A stretch of DNA of 9,321 bases from Methanobacteriota archaeon (lineage in GTDB: Archaea; Halobacteriota; Bog-38; Methanoflorentales; Methanoflorentaceae), in assembly GCA_003170935.1 (NCBI GenBank), contig PMYA01000152.1, positions 10,997 through 20,317 of the forward strand, written 5' to 3'. Below are positions 1 through 6,523 of the stretch, piece after piece. Under the pieces are notes generated by a model that did not search any database, was not told the DNA's origin, and worked only from the letters and a program-made list of their open reading frames with translations. Position 1 is the stretch's first letter, and each line of letters starts with the position of its first letter. The translations under genes and the position numbers were made by a program.

Positions 1-882
1 GATGCCGTGGTGATGGTTGAGGACGTCGAACGTCTTGACGACGTCGCTGAGATTAGGGCGCAAGCGCATCCGTTTGAAAACGTTGGTCTCAAAGGGGAGG
101 ACGTGCATCGCGATGAACAACTCTTTCATCCCGGCCATCGCCTGCGGCCAGCGGATATCGGCCTGCTTGCTTCCCTTGAGGTGCCGGACGTGACGGTCTA
201 TCGGCAACCAGACGTTGCGATCATACCGACCGGAGAGGAACTTGTGGGGGGTACGCCCGCGGAAGGAGAGGTGGTCGAGACAAACGGCCTTATGAATACG
301 CTCCTCGTTGAACAGTGGGGAGCACGGTACCGCTACCGAAACATCGTTCCCGATGTGCGCGAGCTCGTTGAAGCCGCGTTGTTGCGGGATACGGATGCTG
401 ACCTTATACTGACTACAGGAGGAACGTCAGTGGGGATTCGGGACCTCGTTCCTGAGGCGGTGCACAAGCTTGGGAAAGTATTAGTGCATGGGATCGCGAT
501 GAGTCCTGCAAAGCCCACGGCGCTCGGTTTTATTGAGGATACACCCATAGCGTGTCTGCCGGGGTTTCCGGTCGCCTGTCTTGTCGCTTCATATGCGTTT
601 GCCAAGCCGGCGATCCATCGACTTGCCCATGTCGAACGGGAATTTGAGCGGACAACAACTGGCACACTGACAGGCAAGCTCAGCGGTAAACCTGGTTCAC
701 GAACGTATGCACGCGTAGCACTGCGGAATGAACGCGTTGAACCCATTATGATATCCGCATCAATGGCATCGGGATCCGGCATACTTAGCTCGATGGCTAA
801 AGCAGACGGATTCGTCATCATTCCTGAAAACGTTAAAGGGTACGATGAGGGCCAACGGGTAGAGGTCGTCCTGTTTGACTGA
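1..882 (+). CDS. moeA: MoeA molybdopterin molybdotransferase, C-terminal part (5' end outside window)
   Basis: MoeA inserts molybdate into adenylylated molybdopterin, the last step of molybdenum cofactor synthesis in the cytoplasm. The frame is open from base 1, reading DAVVMVEDVER, which is the end of the family motif GADAVVMVE, so the true start lies upstream; GTG/ATG codons at 7-15 are internal. About 293 residues are present. PDVAIIPTGEEL begins the MoCF/MogA-like domain, LILTTGGTSVG is its pterin-binding glycine motif, and ACLPGFPVACLVA is the conserved LPGxPxA segment. The last ~70 residues form domain IV, ending VEVVLFD. No frameshift is seen. It differs in sequence from the MoeA relic near 7322-7730, so at least two moeA-type genes existed. 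Family assignment is firm; whether it uses Mo or W cannot be told. Confidence 0.93.
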   Translation, partial: DAVVMVEDVERLDDVAEIRAQAHPFENVGLKGEDVHRDEQLFHPGHRLRPADIGLLASLEVPDVTVYRQPDVAIIPTGEELVGGTPAEGEVVETNGLMNTLLVEQWGARYRYRNIVPDVRELVEAALLRDTDADLILTTGGTSVGIRDLVPEAVHKLGKVLVHGIAMSPAKPTALGFIEDTPIACLPGFPVACLVASYAFAKPAIHRLAHVEREFERTTTGTLTGKLSGKPGSRTYARVALRNERVEPIMISASMASGSGILSSMAKADGFVIIPENVKGYDEGQRVEVVLFD

Positions 883-1041
883 CCTTCAGGTTCTCGCGGT
901 GTAGAAAAGAACAAAGAGAACTGATCAGTACCGATCAAGTCAACGACAGCATAGACGGCTTGTGATTATTTTCCATAGGCTCAACGATATATCACTAACG
1001 CACTTTATTTCAATGTCCTCTACTACAACTTTTTATTGTTA
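883..1041. other. intergenic region after moeA
   Basis: No convincing gene is seen. A short imperfect stem (TGATC 922-926 with GATCA 933-937) followed some 25-30 bases later by a T-rich patch (TGATTATTTT) could act as a weak terminator for moeA, but this is speculative. The end of the stretch becomes AT-rich and leads into the tRNA-Pro promoter. Confidence 0.4.
1030..1040 (+). promoter_or_regulatory. probable box A (TATA) element for the tRNA-Pro/tRNA-Arg pair
   Basis: The AT-rich run TTTTTATTGTT lies about 25-34 bases before the 5' end of mature tRNA-Pro (1064), the expected spacing for an archaeal TATA-like box A. No better candidate is seen between moeA and the tRNA. A second tRNA follows 42 bases after the first without a clear TATA box of its own, so the two are probably one transcript. 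Confidence 0.5.
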
Positions 1042-1058
1042 AACGTTCATTGAACGTT
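1042..1058. repeat. perfect 8-1-8 palindrome between TATA box and tRNA-Pro
   Basis: AACGTTCA (1042-1049), one T, then TGAACGTT (1051-1058): a perfect inverted repeat. It sits between the probable box A and the mature tRNA 5' end at 1064, so it overlaps or lies next to the expected transcription start. It could be a dimeric-regulator operator or a 5'-leader hairpin affecting RNase P processing. Function is inferred only from position. Confidence 0.7.
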
Positions 1059-1063
1059 GCCGA

Positions 1064-1138
1064 GGGGTAGTAGGGTAGCTTGGTCCATCCTCGAGCGTTT
1101 GGGACGCTTGGACGGCAGTTCGAATCTGCCCTACCCCA
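1064..1138 (+). tRNA. tRNA-Pro(TGG)
   Basis: A full cloverleaf can be folded. The acceptor GGGGTAG (1064-1070) pairs with CTACCCC (1131-1137), with A1138 as discriminator and no encoded CCA. The D arm starts GGGT after TA. The anticodon stem GAGCG (1093-1097)/CGCTT (1105-1109) encloses loop TTTGGGA with anticodon TGG at 1100-1102. A 4-base variable loop follows, then T stem GGCAG/CTGCC around TTCGAAT. There is no intron. It reads CCA and, by wobble, other proline codons. Confidence 0.95.
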
Positions 1139-1146
1139 TAAATCTA

Positions 1147-1173
1147 AGTGTTTGCACCACGCCTCCAAACACT
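1147..1173 (+). repeat. 8-bp stem-loop in the spacer between the two tRNAs
   Basis: AGTGTTTG (1147-1154) is the exact reverse complement of CAAACACT (1166-1173), with an 11-base loop between. It fills most of the 42-base spacer between tRNA-Pro and tRNA-Arg. There is no following T-run, so a spacer hairpin in a dicistronic tRNA precursor fits better than a terminator. The role is inferred. Confidence 0.65.
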
Positions 1174-1180
1174 GATACAC

Positions 1181-1255
1181 GGACTCGTAGCCTAGTCAGG
1201 ATAGGGCACCGGCCTCCTAAGCCGGCGGTCGAGGGTTCAAATCCCCCCGGGTCCG
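1181..1255 (+). tRNA. tRNA-Arg(CCT)
   Basis: The acceptor GGACTCG (1181-1187) pairs with CGGGTCC (1248-1254), with discriminator G1255 and no CCA encoded. The anticodon stem CCGGC (1209-1213)/GCCGG (1221-1225) holds loop CTCCTAA with anticodon CCT at 1216-1218, reading AGG. The T arm is GAGGG-TTCAAAT-CCCCC, with one A-C mismatch at the second pair. There is no intron. A short pyrimidine-rich run (CTTTCTCT) follows immediately and may help end the transcript. Confidence 0.95.
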
Positions 1256-1313
1256 CTTTCTCTAATGTAAGTAGCACATGGCTACGCGATGTAAGTCACG
1301 GAGAAACTCATTC

Positions 1314-1322
1314 CATATATAC
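1314..1322 (+). promoter_or_regulatory. possible TATA box before the DUF1616 remnant
   Basis: CATATATAC is the clearest TATA-like element between tRNA-Arg and the DUF1616 stump. It lies about 60 bases before the recognisable protein sequence, so a short leader would be needed. It may be the surviving promoter of the broken gene. Confidence 0.35.
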
Positions 1323-1380
1323 CTCAAGATCCGCGTTTCTGACATCGGATGGACACTGGCCACACGCAAAATGCCACGTT

Positions 1381-1503
1381 AAAGTCGATAAAACGCTTGT
1401 CGTCGCGACAATAATTACCCTCGCAACATCACTAATCGCGACGGTCTACTTATTGGCGACGCCGATAAGCGGTGAGCCCTTTACTGAATTGGACATTCTG
1501 GGA
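1381..1503 (+). pseudogene. DUF1616 membrane protein, N-terminal stump
   Basis: Forty-one codons from AAA at 1381 read KVDKTLVVATII, a hydrophobic segment to VYLLATPI, then SGEPFTELDILG. The transmembrane helix followed by GEPFTEFYILG is the hallmark of archaeal DUF1616 proteins, whose function is unknown. Similarity stops at ILG (1503), only seven bases before the stop codon of the DUF2156 gene on the other strand (1511); the rest of the domain (YPTNL onward) is gone. No good in-frame ATG/GTG precedes it: the codon before AAA is GTT, and the open frame extends back through both tRNAs, so it is not coding there. I read it as a truncated relic. Recognition is from family memory over a short stretch. 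Confidence 0.6.
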
Positions 1504-1510
1504 CGTATCC

Positions 1511-2407
1511 TCACAAATCAAGTTTCAGGGAATACACCTCAACCATATGATGCGGATGGTACCGCATCTTTGCTTCCCGCAGGCCGGTAACCCCGAGATC
1601 ACTCTCCCGGTTGATGTAGGTGAAATGTTGTGCAAGGCGGGCAGCCACCTCGTTATTGATAGCCTTGTAGATACCCTCGCAGTCTGGCAGGCCTTTCTCG
1701 AAATGGATGAGTGCAGTGTCACTGTTAAGCCTCTCATACAGGGAAATTGCACCTACCTTCCCAACAACACGGATAGCGAGGCCGCGGAGGGGGAGCTCAT
1801 TGAAGTGGTCGATGGCAAAGAAGACCGCATCCTTCTCATGGGCGAGCACGGGGTCGCCGTCCTCACAGCCCTTCCACTCGCACCACTCGATCAGGAACCG
1901 TTTTACTTCCTCCCAGTTATCGCGGGATACGGATTCTACCGTAGTTGCACAGTTGCGCTTGAATTTGTTCACCTGGCGGCGGATGGTGCGGTAATTTTTT
2001 CCCGGAAGTTCTGCAAGATCCGCAGCGCTGTAAACATACTCAAAATCATTCCGGTCAGGAACCAGGTTGATCCCGGGGCAGGTCTGCTGTATCCATCGGG
2101 CGATATCGGGGTCAATCAGCATGAGCGGCTCGTTGTCGCTTACATCGGATGCAAACCGGATGAGCGACCGGAGGAGTGCCGGGTTGTGGGGACCTATTGG
2201 GGGGCGGAACCGGGTAACACTGCCGATAGTGCTGGCAATGATGATATTTTTTTCAACATAGGCATACGTGTAATGGGCGTAATGATTCCAGCAGACCATG
2301 TTCGTGAAGGTATTATCGCTGTGCGTCTGCGGGTACAGCTCGTAATGCCGGGTGAAAAAATCCCGGTCGGCAAGCGTGACGGGCATAAAATCATCCGGGC
2401 TCAGCAT
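1511..2407 (-). CDS. DUF2156 (MprF C-terminal-like / GNAT-fold) protein
   Basis: The gene encodes 298 residues from ATG at 2407, starting MLSPDDFMPVTLADRDFF. Family features include HSDNTFTNMVCWNHY near the N-terminus, NYRTIRRQVNKFKR in the middle, and the C-terminal GAISLYERLNSDTALIHFEKG and GLREAKMRYHPHHMVEVY. This matches DUF2156 proteins, related to the catalytic domain of phosphatidylglycerol lysyltransferase (MprF), a double-GNAT fold that uses aminoacyl-tRNA. Soluble archaeal members have no proven substrate, and no membrane segments are seen here. The ATG overlaps the stop of the upstream GNAT gene (TGATG, one base shared), and GGGGG lies just upstream, which favours this start over longer ones inside the GNAT gene. 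Translational coupling is likely. Its stop lies at the DUF1616 break. Confidence 0.85.
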   Translation of the reverse strand: MLSPDDFMPVTLADRDFFTRHYELYPQTHSDNTFTNMVCWNHYAHYTYAYVEKNIIIASTIGSVTRFRPPIGPHNPALLRSLIRFASDVSDNEPLMLIDPDIARWIQQTCPGINLVPDRNDFEYVYSAADLAELPGKNYRTIRRQVNKFKRNCATTVESVSRDNWEEVKRFLIEWCEWKGCEDGDPVLAHEKDAVFFAIDHFNELPLRGLAIRVVGKVGAISLYERLNSDTALIHFEKGLPDCEGIYKAINNEVAARLAQHFTYINRESDLGVTGLREAKMRYHPHHMVEVYSLKLDL

Positions 2408-2829
2408 CAGAGTTGCCCCCGAAAAATGAGCGGGACGCGTCTCTCCATGGGACAGAAGCCCAGCGGGCGATAAAATTTTTCCATATCCGGCTCGGCGATA
2501 AGGCCAATCCATGTGATTCCCGACCTGAGGCACCGGTTAACCAGAGCAGTAACGATCTGTGTTCCTATTCCGCTCTTCCGGTACTGCGGTAAGACAACAA
2601 GGTCCTGGATATAACCATCCGAAACACCATCAGCTATGACACGCCCCATGCCAATCGCCTGACCAGTCCTGGTATCTGTCGCGACAGCAAACGCAAAACT
2701 TCCCCGTATGAGGTGGCGGATATCTTCAGTCTTGTATTCCTCCTTCCACCACCCCCCCGCTTTATAAAGAGCGGCTATTTCTTCTCCGTCCCATATATCA
2801 ACAACCATCACCGTAATGCCATCTGCCAC
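2407..2829 (-). CDS. GNAT family N-acetyltransferase
   Basis: Up to 140 residues. The acetyl-CoA site is clear: IQDLVVLPQYRKSGIGTQIV (about residues 74-93) contains the R/QxxGxG/A pyrophosphate loop as YRKSGIG. The C-terminal FYRPLGF is the usual beta5-beta6 element (FYxxxGF). It transfers acetyl from acetyl-CoA to an unknown amine (small molecule or protein). The longest start is GTG at 2829; an ATG at 2808 gives MVVDIWDGEEI, which fits the fold's first strand. TATAAT at 2840-2835 sits about 30 bases before 2808, so a leaderless message starting there is possible. Its stop overlaps the DUF2156 start by one base, so the two form an operon. The upstream neighbour is a dead cytidylate kinase fragment. 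Confidence 0.88.
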   Translation of the reverse strand: MADGITVMVVDIWDGEEIAALYKAGGWWKEEYKTEDIRHLIRGSFAFAVATDTRTGQAIGMGRVIADGVSDGYIQDLVVLPQYRKSGIGTQIVTALVNRCLRSGITWIGLIAEPDMEKFYRPLGFCPMERRVPLIFRGQL

Positions 2830-2834
2830 AAGAA

Positions 2835-2840
2835 ATTATA
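2835..2840 (-). promoter_or_regulatory. possible TATA box for the GNAT-DUF2156 operon
   Basis: On the minus strand the sequence reads GGGGTATAATTTC. TATAAT lies about 30 bases upstream of ATG 2808, the right distance for a leaderless transcript, and 6 bases from GTG 2829, too close for that start. If it is the real promoter, it selects the ATG at 2808. Confidence 0.4.
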
Positions 2841-2938
2841 CCCCGTATTACTGTTTAAACGATTCCATGATACGTGTTCTGTGGAGGAATACCACCAGAA
2901 TATGCTTGAAAAATCCATGGGGACTAAATAAACCACCC

Positions 2939-3217
2939 TCATGACTTTTCCAGGAGCATGAGGTTGGTAATGGCGGCGTCTACAATCGCCCCCAGTCCTT
3001 CAACACGCCAGTGCGCCGAGTTGAAGATAAGGTGGTAGATCAAAAGGTCATCGATATCGATTTAATGGTAGAACTGATACAGGTCCACTTCGCTCTGTTC
3101 ACGTTCAAGTGTCAGCTGTTCCGCGGTCTTTTCATCGGGACTGCCTGGATCATAAAACCGTGCTCGACCTCTACAAGCTTCTCTAACCGATTCGTTCCCG
3201 ATAAGGAACTCTATGAG
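2939..3217 (-). pseudogene. cmk: archaeal cytidylate kinase, C-terminal remnant with in-frame TAA
   Basis: On the minus strand a frame running from about 3217 to TGA at 2941-2939 reads PDEKTAEQLTLEREQSEVD, YQFYH, stop (TAA 3064-3062), IDIDDLLIYHLIFNS and VEGLGAIVDAAITNL. In archaeal CMP kinase the equivalent segment is REESExxRYxxxYxIDxxDLSIYDLVINT followed by the C-terminal helix; intact enzymes phosphorylate CMP to CDP and are about 180 residues. Only the last ~90 codons are here: the P-loop half is missing and a nonsense codon interrupts the rest. Weak similarity (ALIEFL...ESVR) seems to extend into the last codons of pheT in another frame, so the junction lies at or just inside the pheT 3' end. 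It is the upstream edge of the GNAT-DUF2156 block. Confidence 0.72.
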
Positions 3218-4806
3218 CGCGACATTTCCACGCGAAACTCAAACGCCGCGACCGGATAGATTAATTTATGCTCTGTTAGTATATCCGGGTCGATCTCCCC
3301 AAAAGTCCCTACAGCCTCACCATTTACGAGAATCGTCGCGCGTCTACCCTCAATAAACGAAGGGTGGCTAGCTTCAGTAACCTCAAAAATACAGCCTATT
3401 TCACGCATTACGGCACTCACTACCCTCTTTACTTCCGTAAAACTGGCTGTCCTAGACGCAATCACACCAGCGCAAACGCTACTTTCTTGGGCCACATTAG
3501 TGATGAGGTGTACGACGTCGCCTACCTCGTATACCATCTGAGGATACTCTCTGTGCTGATTAAGAGCCAACGTGTCTATTAAACCTGGAAGCAGACTCGT
3601 CCGCAAGCTGATATGTTCCTCAAGAAGGGGATTTTCAATAATGACCGCTTGAGTCGGATCAGAAGCCAGCATAAGCGTGATCACCTCTAGGAATCCAAGG
3701 CCCTGCAAAACATCCCTTAGAACAGCTGATTGCCGCGCCTCTTCTAGCCTGCCGCCTATCGTTCCAAGTTTAGGATATGAAGGCAGGATATTTTCGTAAC
3801 CAAAACCTATCGCAACGTCCTCGATGATGTCCACCGGGTGCATGATATCAGTTCGGTAGCACGGAAAGGACACCGTAAAACGGCCGGCGTCGACCGTTGC
3901 CTCCATACGCATCTTCTGAAGTGAGCCCAAGATGGTCTCCTCGGTGAGCTCAGCGCCTACGCGCCGCACTATGTCGCCTTTTGTGACACCGATAGTCGAA
4001 TTTCCCATTTTCGGAGTGCTTAGCACTTGGTCGTGATCTGGATAAACAACTTCTACCGTCTCGACGCTCGCCCCTCTGTCGTATAGCGCCGAGACGAGTA
4101 TGTGAAGGCAGTCTTGTATTGCCTTCATATCGAGGCCAGTTACGTCAATAAACAGATCAGTGGTTTGCTCGGTCACGCGAGTAAGCTCACCGTTTATTAT
4201 TGGAGGAAATGAGAGGACGTTGTCATTTGTGTCTAGGATGAGGGGGTGACGTTCGCCAACGATATGCCCATATTCCCTTCCCTTTGGATGAACGCGAAGA
4301 ATCTCAGCTGGGGTCATAACCTCGGAAAAATCGAGTGGTACGAAGGCAACCTCGCCGAGAGTGTATCGAAAAGGCGGGCTTAAATGCGAAAGATCGTGAA
4401 TGCCGATCGCTGCCTTTCGCCGATCCCGCCCGACACCCCAGTGCAAGTCCTCCTGTAAATCGATCAGTGACTTTATCGTTTTTTCATCGTTCGTAACCCC
4501 TCGCACGACCGCGCACACTATGTAAGGACGAACTAAATTAACGGAGGGGTCGACATCGATTTCTATGCCAGAAGGCCCACTCGTGTAAATAGGGAGGCCC
4601 GTCTCTATTCCAAGCATCCCTCTTAGTGCTCGAGCTGCGCCCTCAACACTAAAAAGATCGGGCCTATTTGGGAAAAACTCTACCTCTATCTCATCGTTGA
4701 CGCACCCGACATCTGCACCCAATCGTGGGAGCATCTCAATAATCGTATGGATGTCTGCGCCCACCATTTCTTGAAGATCTTCACAATTCAGACTGACAAC
4801 TGGCAC
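3211..4806 (-). CDS. pheT: phenylalanyl-tRNA synthetase beta subunit (archaeal type)
   Basis: PheT forms the alpha2-beta2 PheRS that charges tRNA-Phe in the cytoplasm; the beta chain binds tRNA and edits Tyr-tRNA. About 531 residues, normal for the archaeal short form. PNRPDLFSVEGAARALRG (near residue 46) begins the B3/4 editing region; GRDRRKAAIGIHDL follows; GVTKGDIVRRVG to DIIEDVAIGFGYENI (about 273-340) is the B5 domain; the rest is the catalytic-like core, ending GTFGEIDPDIL and YPVAAFEF. I take GTG 4806 as the start (MPVVSLNCEDL) because GAGGTG at 4817-4812 sits five bases before it; GTG 4812 overlaps that site. The site overlaps the pheS stop, so translation is likely coupled. The final VEMSRS may be junction sequence, since a cmk relic overlaps it. 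Confidence 0.96.
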   Translation of the reverse strand: MPVVSLNCEDLQEMVGADIHTIIEMLPRLGADVGCVNDEIEVEFFPNRPDLFSVEGAARALRGMLGIETGLPIYTSGPSGIEIDVDPSVNLVRPYIVCAVVRGVTNDEKTIKSLIDLQEDLHWGVGRDRRKAAIGIHDLSHLSPPFRYTLGEVAFVPLDFSEVMTPAEILRVHPKGREYGHIVGERHPLILDTNDNVLSFPPIINGELTRVTEQTTDLFIDVTGLDMKAIQDCLHILVSALYDRGASVETVEVVYPDHDQVLSTPKMGNSTIGVTKGDIVRRVGAELTEETILGSLQKMRMEATVDAGRFTVSFPCYRTDIMHPVDIIEDVAIGFGYENILPSYPKLGTIGGRLEEARQSAVLRDVLQGLGFLEVITLMLASDPTQAVIIENPLLEEHISLRTSLLPGLIDTLALNQHREYPQMVYEVGDVVHLITNVAQESSVCAGVIASRTASFTEVKRVVSAVMREIGCIFEVTEASHPSFIEGRRATILVNGEAVGTFGEIDPDILTEHKLIYPVAAFEFRVEMSRS

Positions 4807-4811
4807 TAACA

Positions 4812-4817
4812 CACCTC
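4812..4817 (-). promoter_or_regulatory. ribosome binding site of pheT, overlapping the pheS stop
   Basis: GAGGTG on the minus strand shares its first two bases with the pheS TGA and lies five bases before GTG 4806. It decides between the two candidate GTG starts of pheT (4812 and 4806) in favour of 4806. Confidence 0.65.
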
Positions 4818-6306
4818 AACGTAACGCGCTCGGAATTTTACGTAACCACGCGATGTCACTCATATAGAGCTTCCTGATATCGGTCAGGCCCATCTTGAGC
4901 ATAGCAATCCTCTCAATACCAATACTAAACCCGAGCACGCTTTTAAGTCCGAGCGGCTGCGTCACTTCGGGCCGAAAGACTCCCGCACCAACTAACTCAA
5001 GCCAGCTTCCGTCTACGAATATATCGCCCTCTAGACTCGGTTCGGTGAAGGGAAAATAACCAGGTCTAAACCGAACACGTTCAAATCCAAGCCGAGCAAA
5101 GACTGTCTTAAGCACACCGATTAAATCAGCTAAGTTAAGGTCCTCACCGTGAATGGTCCCCTCGCATTGGTGGAACTGCGGAAGATGTGTTGAGTCCATG
5201 CTTTCTCGTCGGAACACGCGGTCTATGCCGAAAATCATTGAAGGGGGATCTGAATGATGGACTAAAAAGCGAAAGGCAGATCCGGTCGTGTGGGTGCGCA
5301 AGACCGCCCTACTGGATCGTGCCAGGTCAAACTCGCCACCCCACCCTAAAGACCCTTCGCAGCCAGAAATATGAGCCGCTGCAACGCGTGCGGCCAACTC
5401 GGTTGGCAATTCAAGTGCCGCTGGCCGCGACAAGTAGAACGTGTCTTGTTCGTCGCGCGCGGGGTGATCTTGCGGCACGAACAAAACATCAAAGTTGTGG
5501 AATTCACTTTCGACGATCGGACCCTTGAACTCAGTGAACCCCATTGATATGAAAATATCGCGCATTTCATCAATAAGGCGCCTTAATGGATGTGCTTTCC
5601 CGGGATAGAGTGTTAGGGTATCGGCATTGACGTCGTAAGGCTTCAATCGCCCCCGCCACGCGCCAGAAATGATAAGTTCAGAAGTAAGATCTGCAATGTC
5701 ACGGTCTGCCGAAGATAGTATTTCAAGCTGCGCATCGTCGCCTGCGCGAGTTAATGTGATCTCATGTGAGGGGGTCTTATGTATCCGCACGATGTTGCGC
5801 TTTACAAGTTCCTCAAGAATGCGCTCTGCCTGTTGTTGTTTGATAGATAAATCTCTTAGCGTGAACCGCTTCATTACCTTAGCGTCCTGAAGCACGCGCT
5901 CTTCTGTGAGCTCATCTGCCGGGCGTGGCGATAAGAAGGAGTTGCCATTGACAGTCTCGATGACCGCCCAACCTCGCCGTTTGAGCCAGCCGATAGCGAT
6001 TTGCACAGCTGGGAATATACCTTGGAGATCGCTAAGGGGGGTAGGACCATTAATAAGCAAATAATCGTGAACCTGTCGCTCTGGAAGACCTTTCTCTGCG
6101 TACGTCGATCCCTCCTCAGTCAGTTCATACGACGTGTGCGTGTCTTCTTCCACGTGTACAAGCCCATTGGTTTGAAGTAGATACGCAGATTGAAGGACCG
6201 CTTCAGTTCTAAGAGCAGTGTCTTTAGCAAGGGCCTCTGCTGAGCCTCTTTTTATACGCTTAAGCGACCGCAAAAGAATCCGGTCATTCTTAGATAGCTG
6301 CACCAT
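4816..6306 (-). CDS. pheS: phenylalanyl-tRNA synthetase alpha subunit (archaeal type)
   Basis: This is the catalytic subunit of PheRS, a class II synthetase of 496 residues from ATG 6306. Residues 1 to ~190 are three winged-helix-like units (MVQLSKNDRILLRSL, SDLQGIFPAVQIAIGWLKRR, QQAERILEELVKRNIVRIH) that bind tRNA in archaeal and eukaryotic enzymes. The core follows: motif 1 around HPLRRLIDEMRDIFISMGF (239-257), EQDTFYL (286-292), motif 2 from FGIDRVFRRE through HLPQFHQCEG (359-383), FPFTEPSLE (418-426, phenylalanine pocket), and motif 3 GFSIGIERIAML (459-470). All key elements are intact. The stop is nine bases before the pheT start, so the two form an operon. No strong Shine-Dalgarno precedes the ATG; a promoter lies in the divergent region upstream. 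Confidence 0.97.
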   Translation of the reverse strand: MVQLSKNDRILLRSLKRIKRGSAEALAKDTALRTEAVLQSAYLLQTNGLVHVEEDTHTSYELTEEGSTYAEKGLPERQVHDYLLINGPTPLSDLQGIFPAVQIAIGWLKRRGWAVIETVNGNSFLSPRPADELTEERVLQDAKVMKRFTLRDLSIKQQQAERILEELVKRNIVRIHKTPSHEITLTRAGDDAQLEILSSADRDIADLTSELIISGAWRGRLKPYDVNADTLTLYPGKAHPLRRLIDEMRDIFISMGFTEFKGPIVESEFHNFDVLFVPQDHPARDEQDTFYLSRPAALELPTELAARVAAAHISGCEGSLGWGGEFDLARSSRAVLRTHTTGSAFRFLVHHSDPPSMIFGIDRVFRRESMDSTHLPQFHQCEGTIHGEDLNLADLIGVLKTVFARLGFERVRFRPGYFPFTEPSLEGDIFVDGSWLELVGAGVFRPEVTQPLGLKSVLGFSIGIERIAMLKMGLTDIRKLYMSDIAWLRKIPSALR

Positions 6307-6523
6307 ACGAATCGATAACGTTAAGGACGGTAAGATAACGCCTATTCCTTCTCACTACACATAGTTATTATTTATTGTTACCTATATACAGGGTCGTGTA
6401 AGCTGGAACGACCTCGTCATTACACACGCAATCCTCGTTCGCCAAGTCTTTATCCTGTTAGTTCTCGAATCATCTAGAGAGACCGTAAAAAAACGTGCTG
6501 AAATCAGCTGGAGAGGTGGTGTA
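6307..6523. promoter_or_regulatory. divergent intergenic region with promoters for pheS and the photolyase gene
   Basis: No gene is seen in these 217 bases. For pheS (minus) the candidate TATA elements are the AT-rich run around 6366-6378 (AACAATAAATAATAAC read on the minus strand) and TGTATATAGG near 6382-6391. For the + strand the candidates are CTATATAC (6382-6389) and TTTATCC near 6449. The + strand gene has a clear Shine-Dalgarno, GGAGAGGTGGT, at about 6510-6520, just before GTG 6524. Start points are not determinable from sequence alone. Confidence 0.5.

Noticed and set aside
333..938. 201-codon minus-strand open frame
   Set aside because: It is antisense to moeA, whose MogA-like motifs are clear in the + frame.
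1057..1590. 177-codon + strand open frame spanning both tRNA genes
   Set aside because: It runs through two folded tRNAs. Only the short part at 1381-1503 resembles a protein (DUF1616), and the rest is chance.
1472..2473. 333-codon + strand open frame
   Set aside because: It is antisense to the well-supported DUF2156 gene and has no recognisable motif; it is a mirror of that gene's codon bias.
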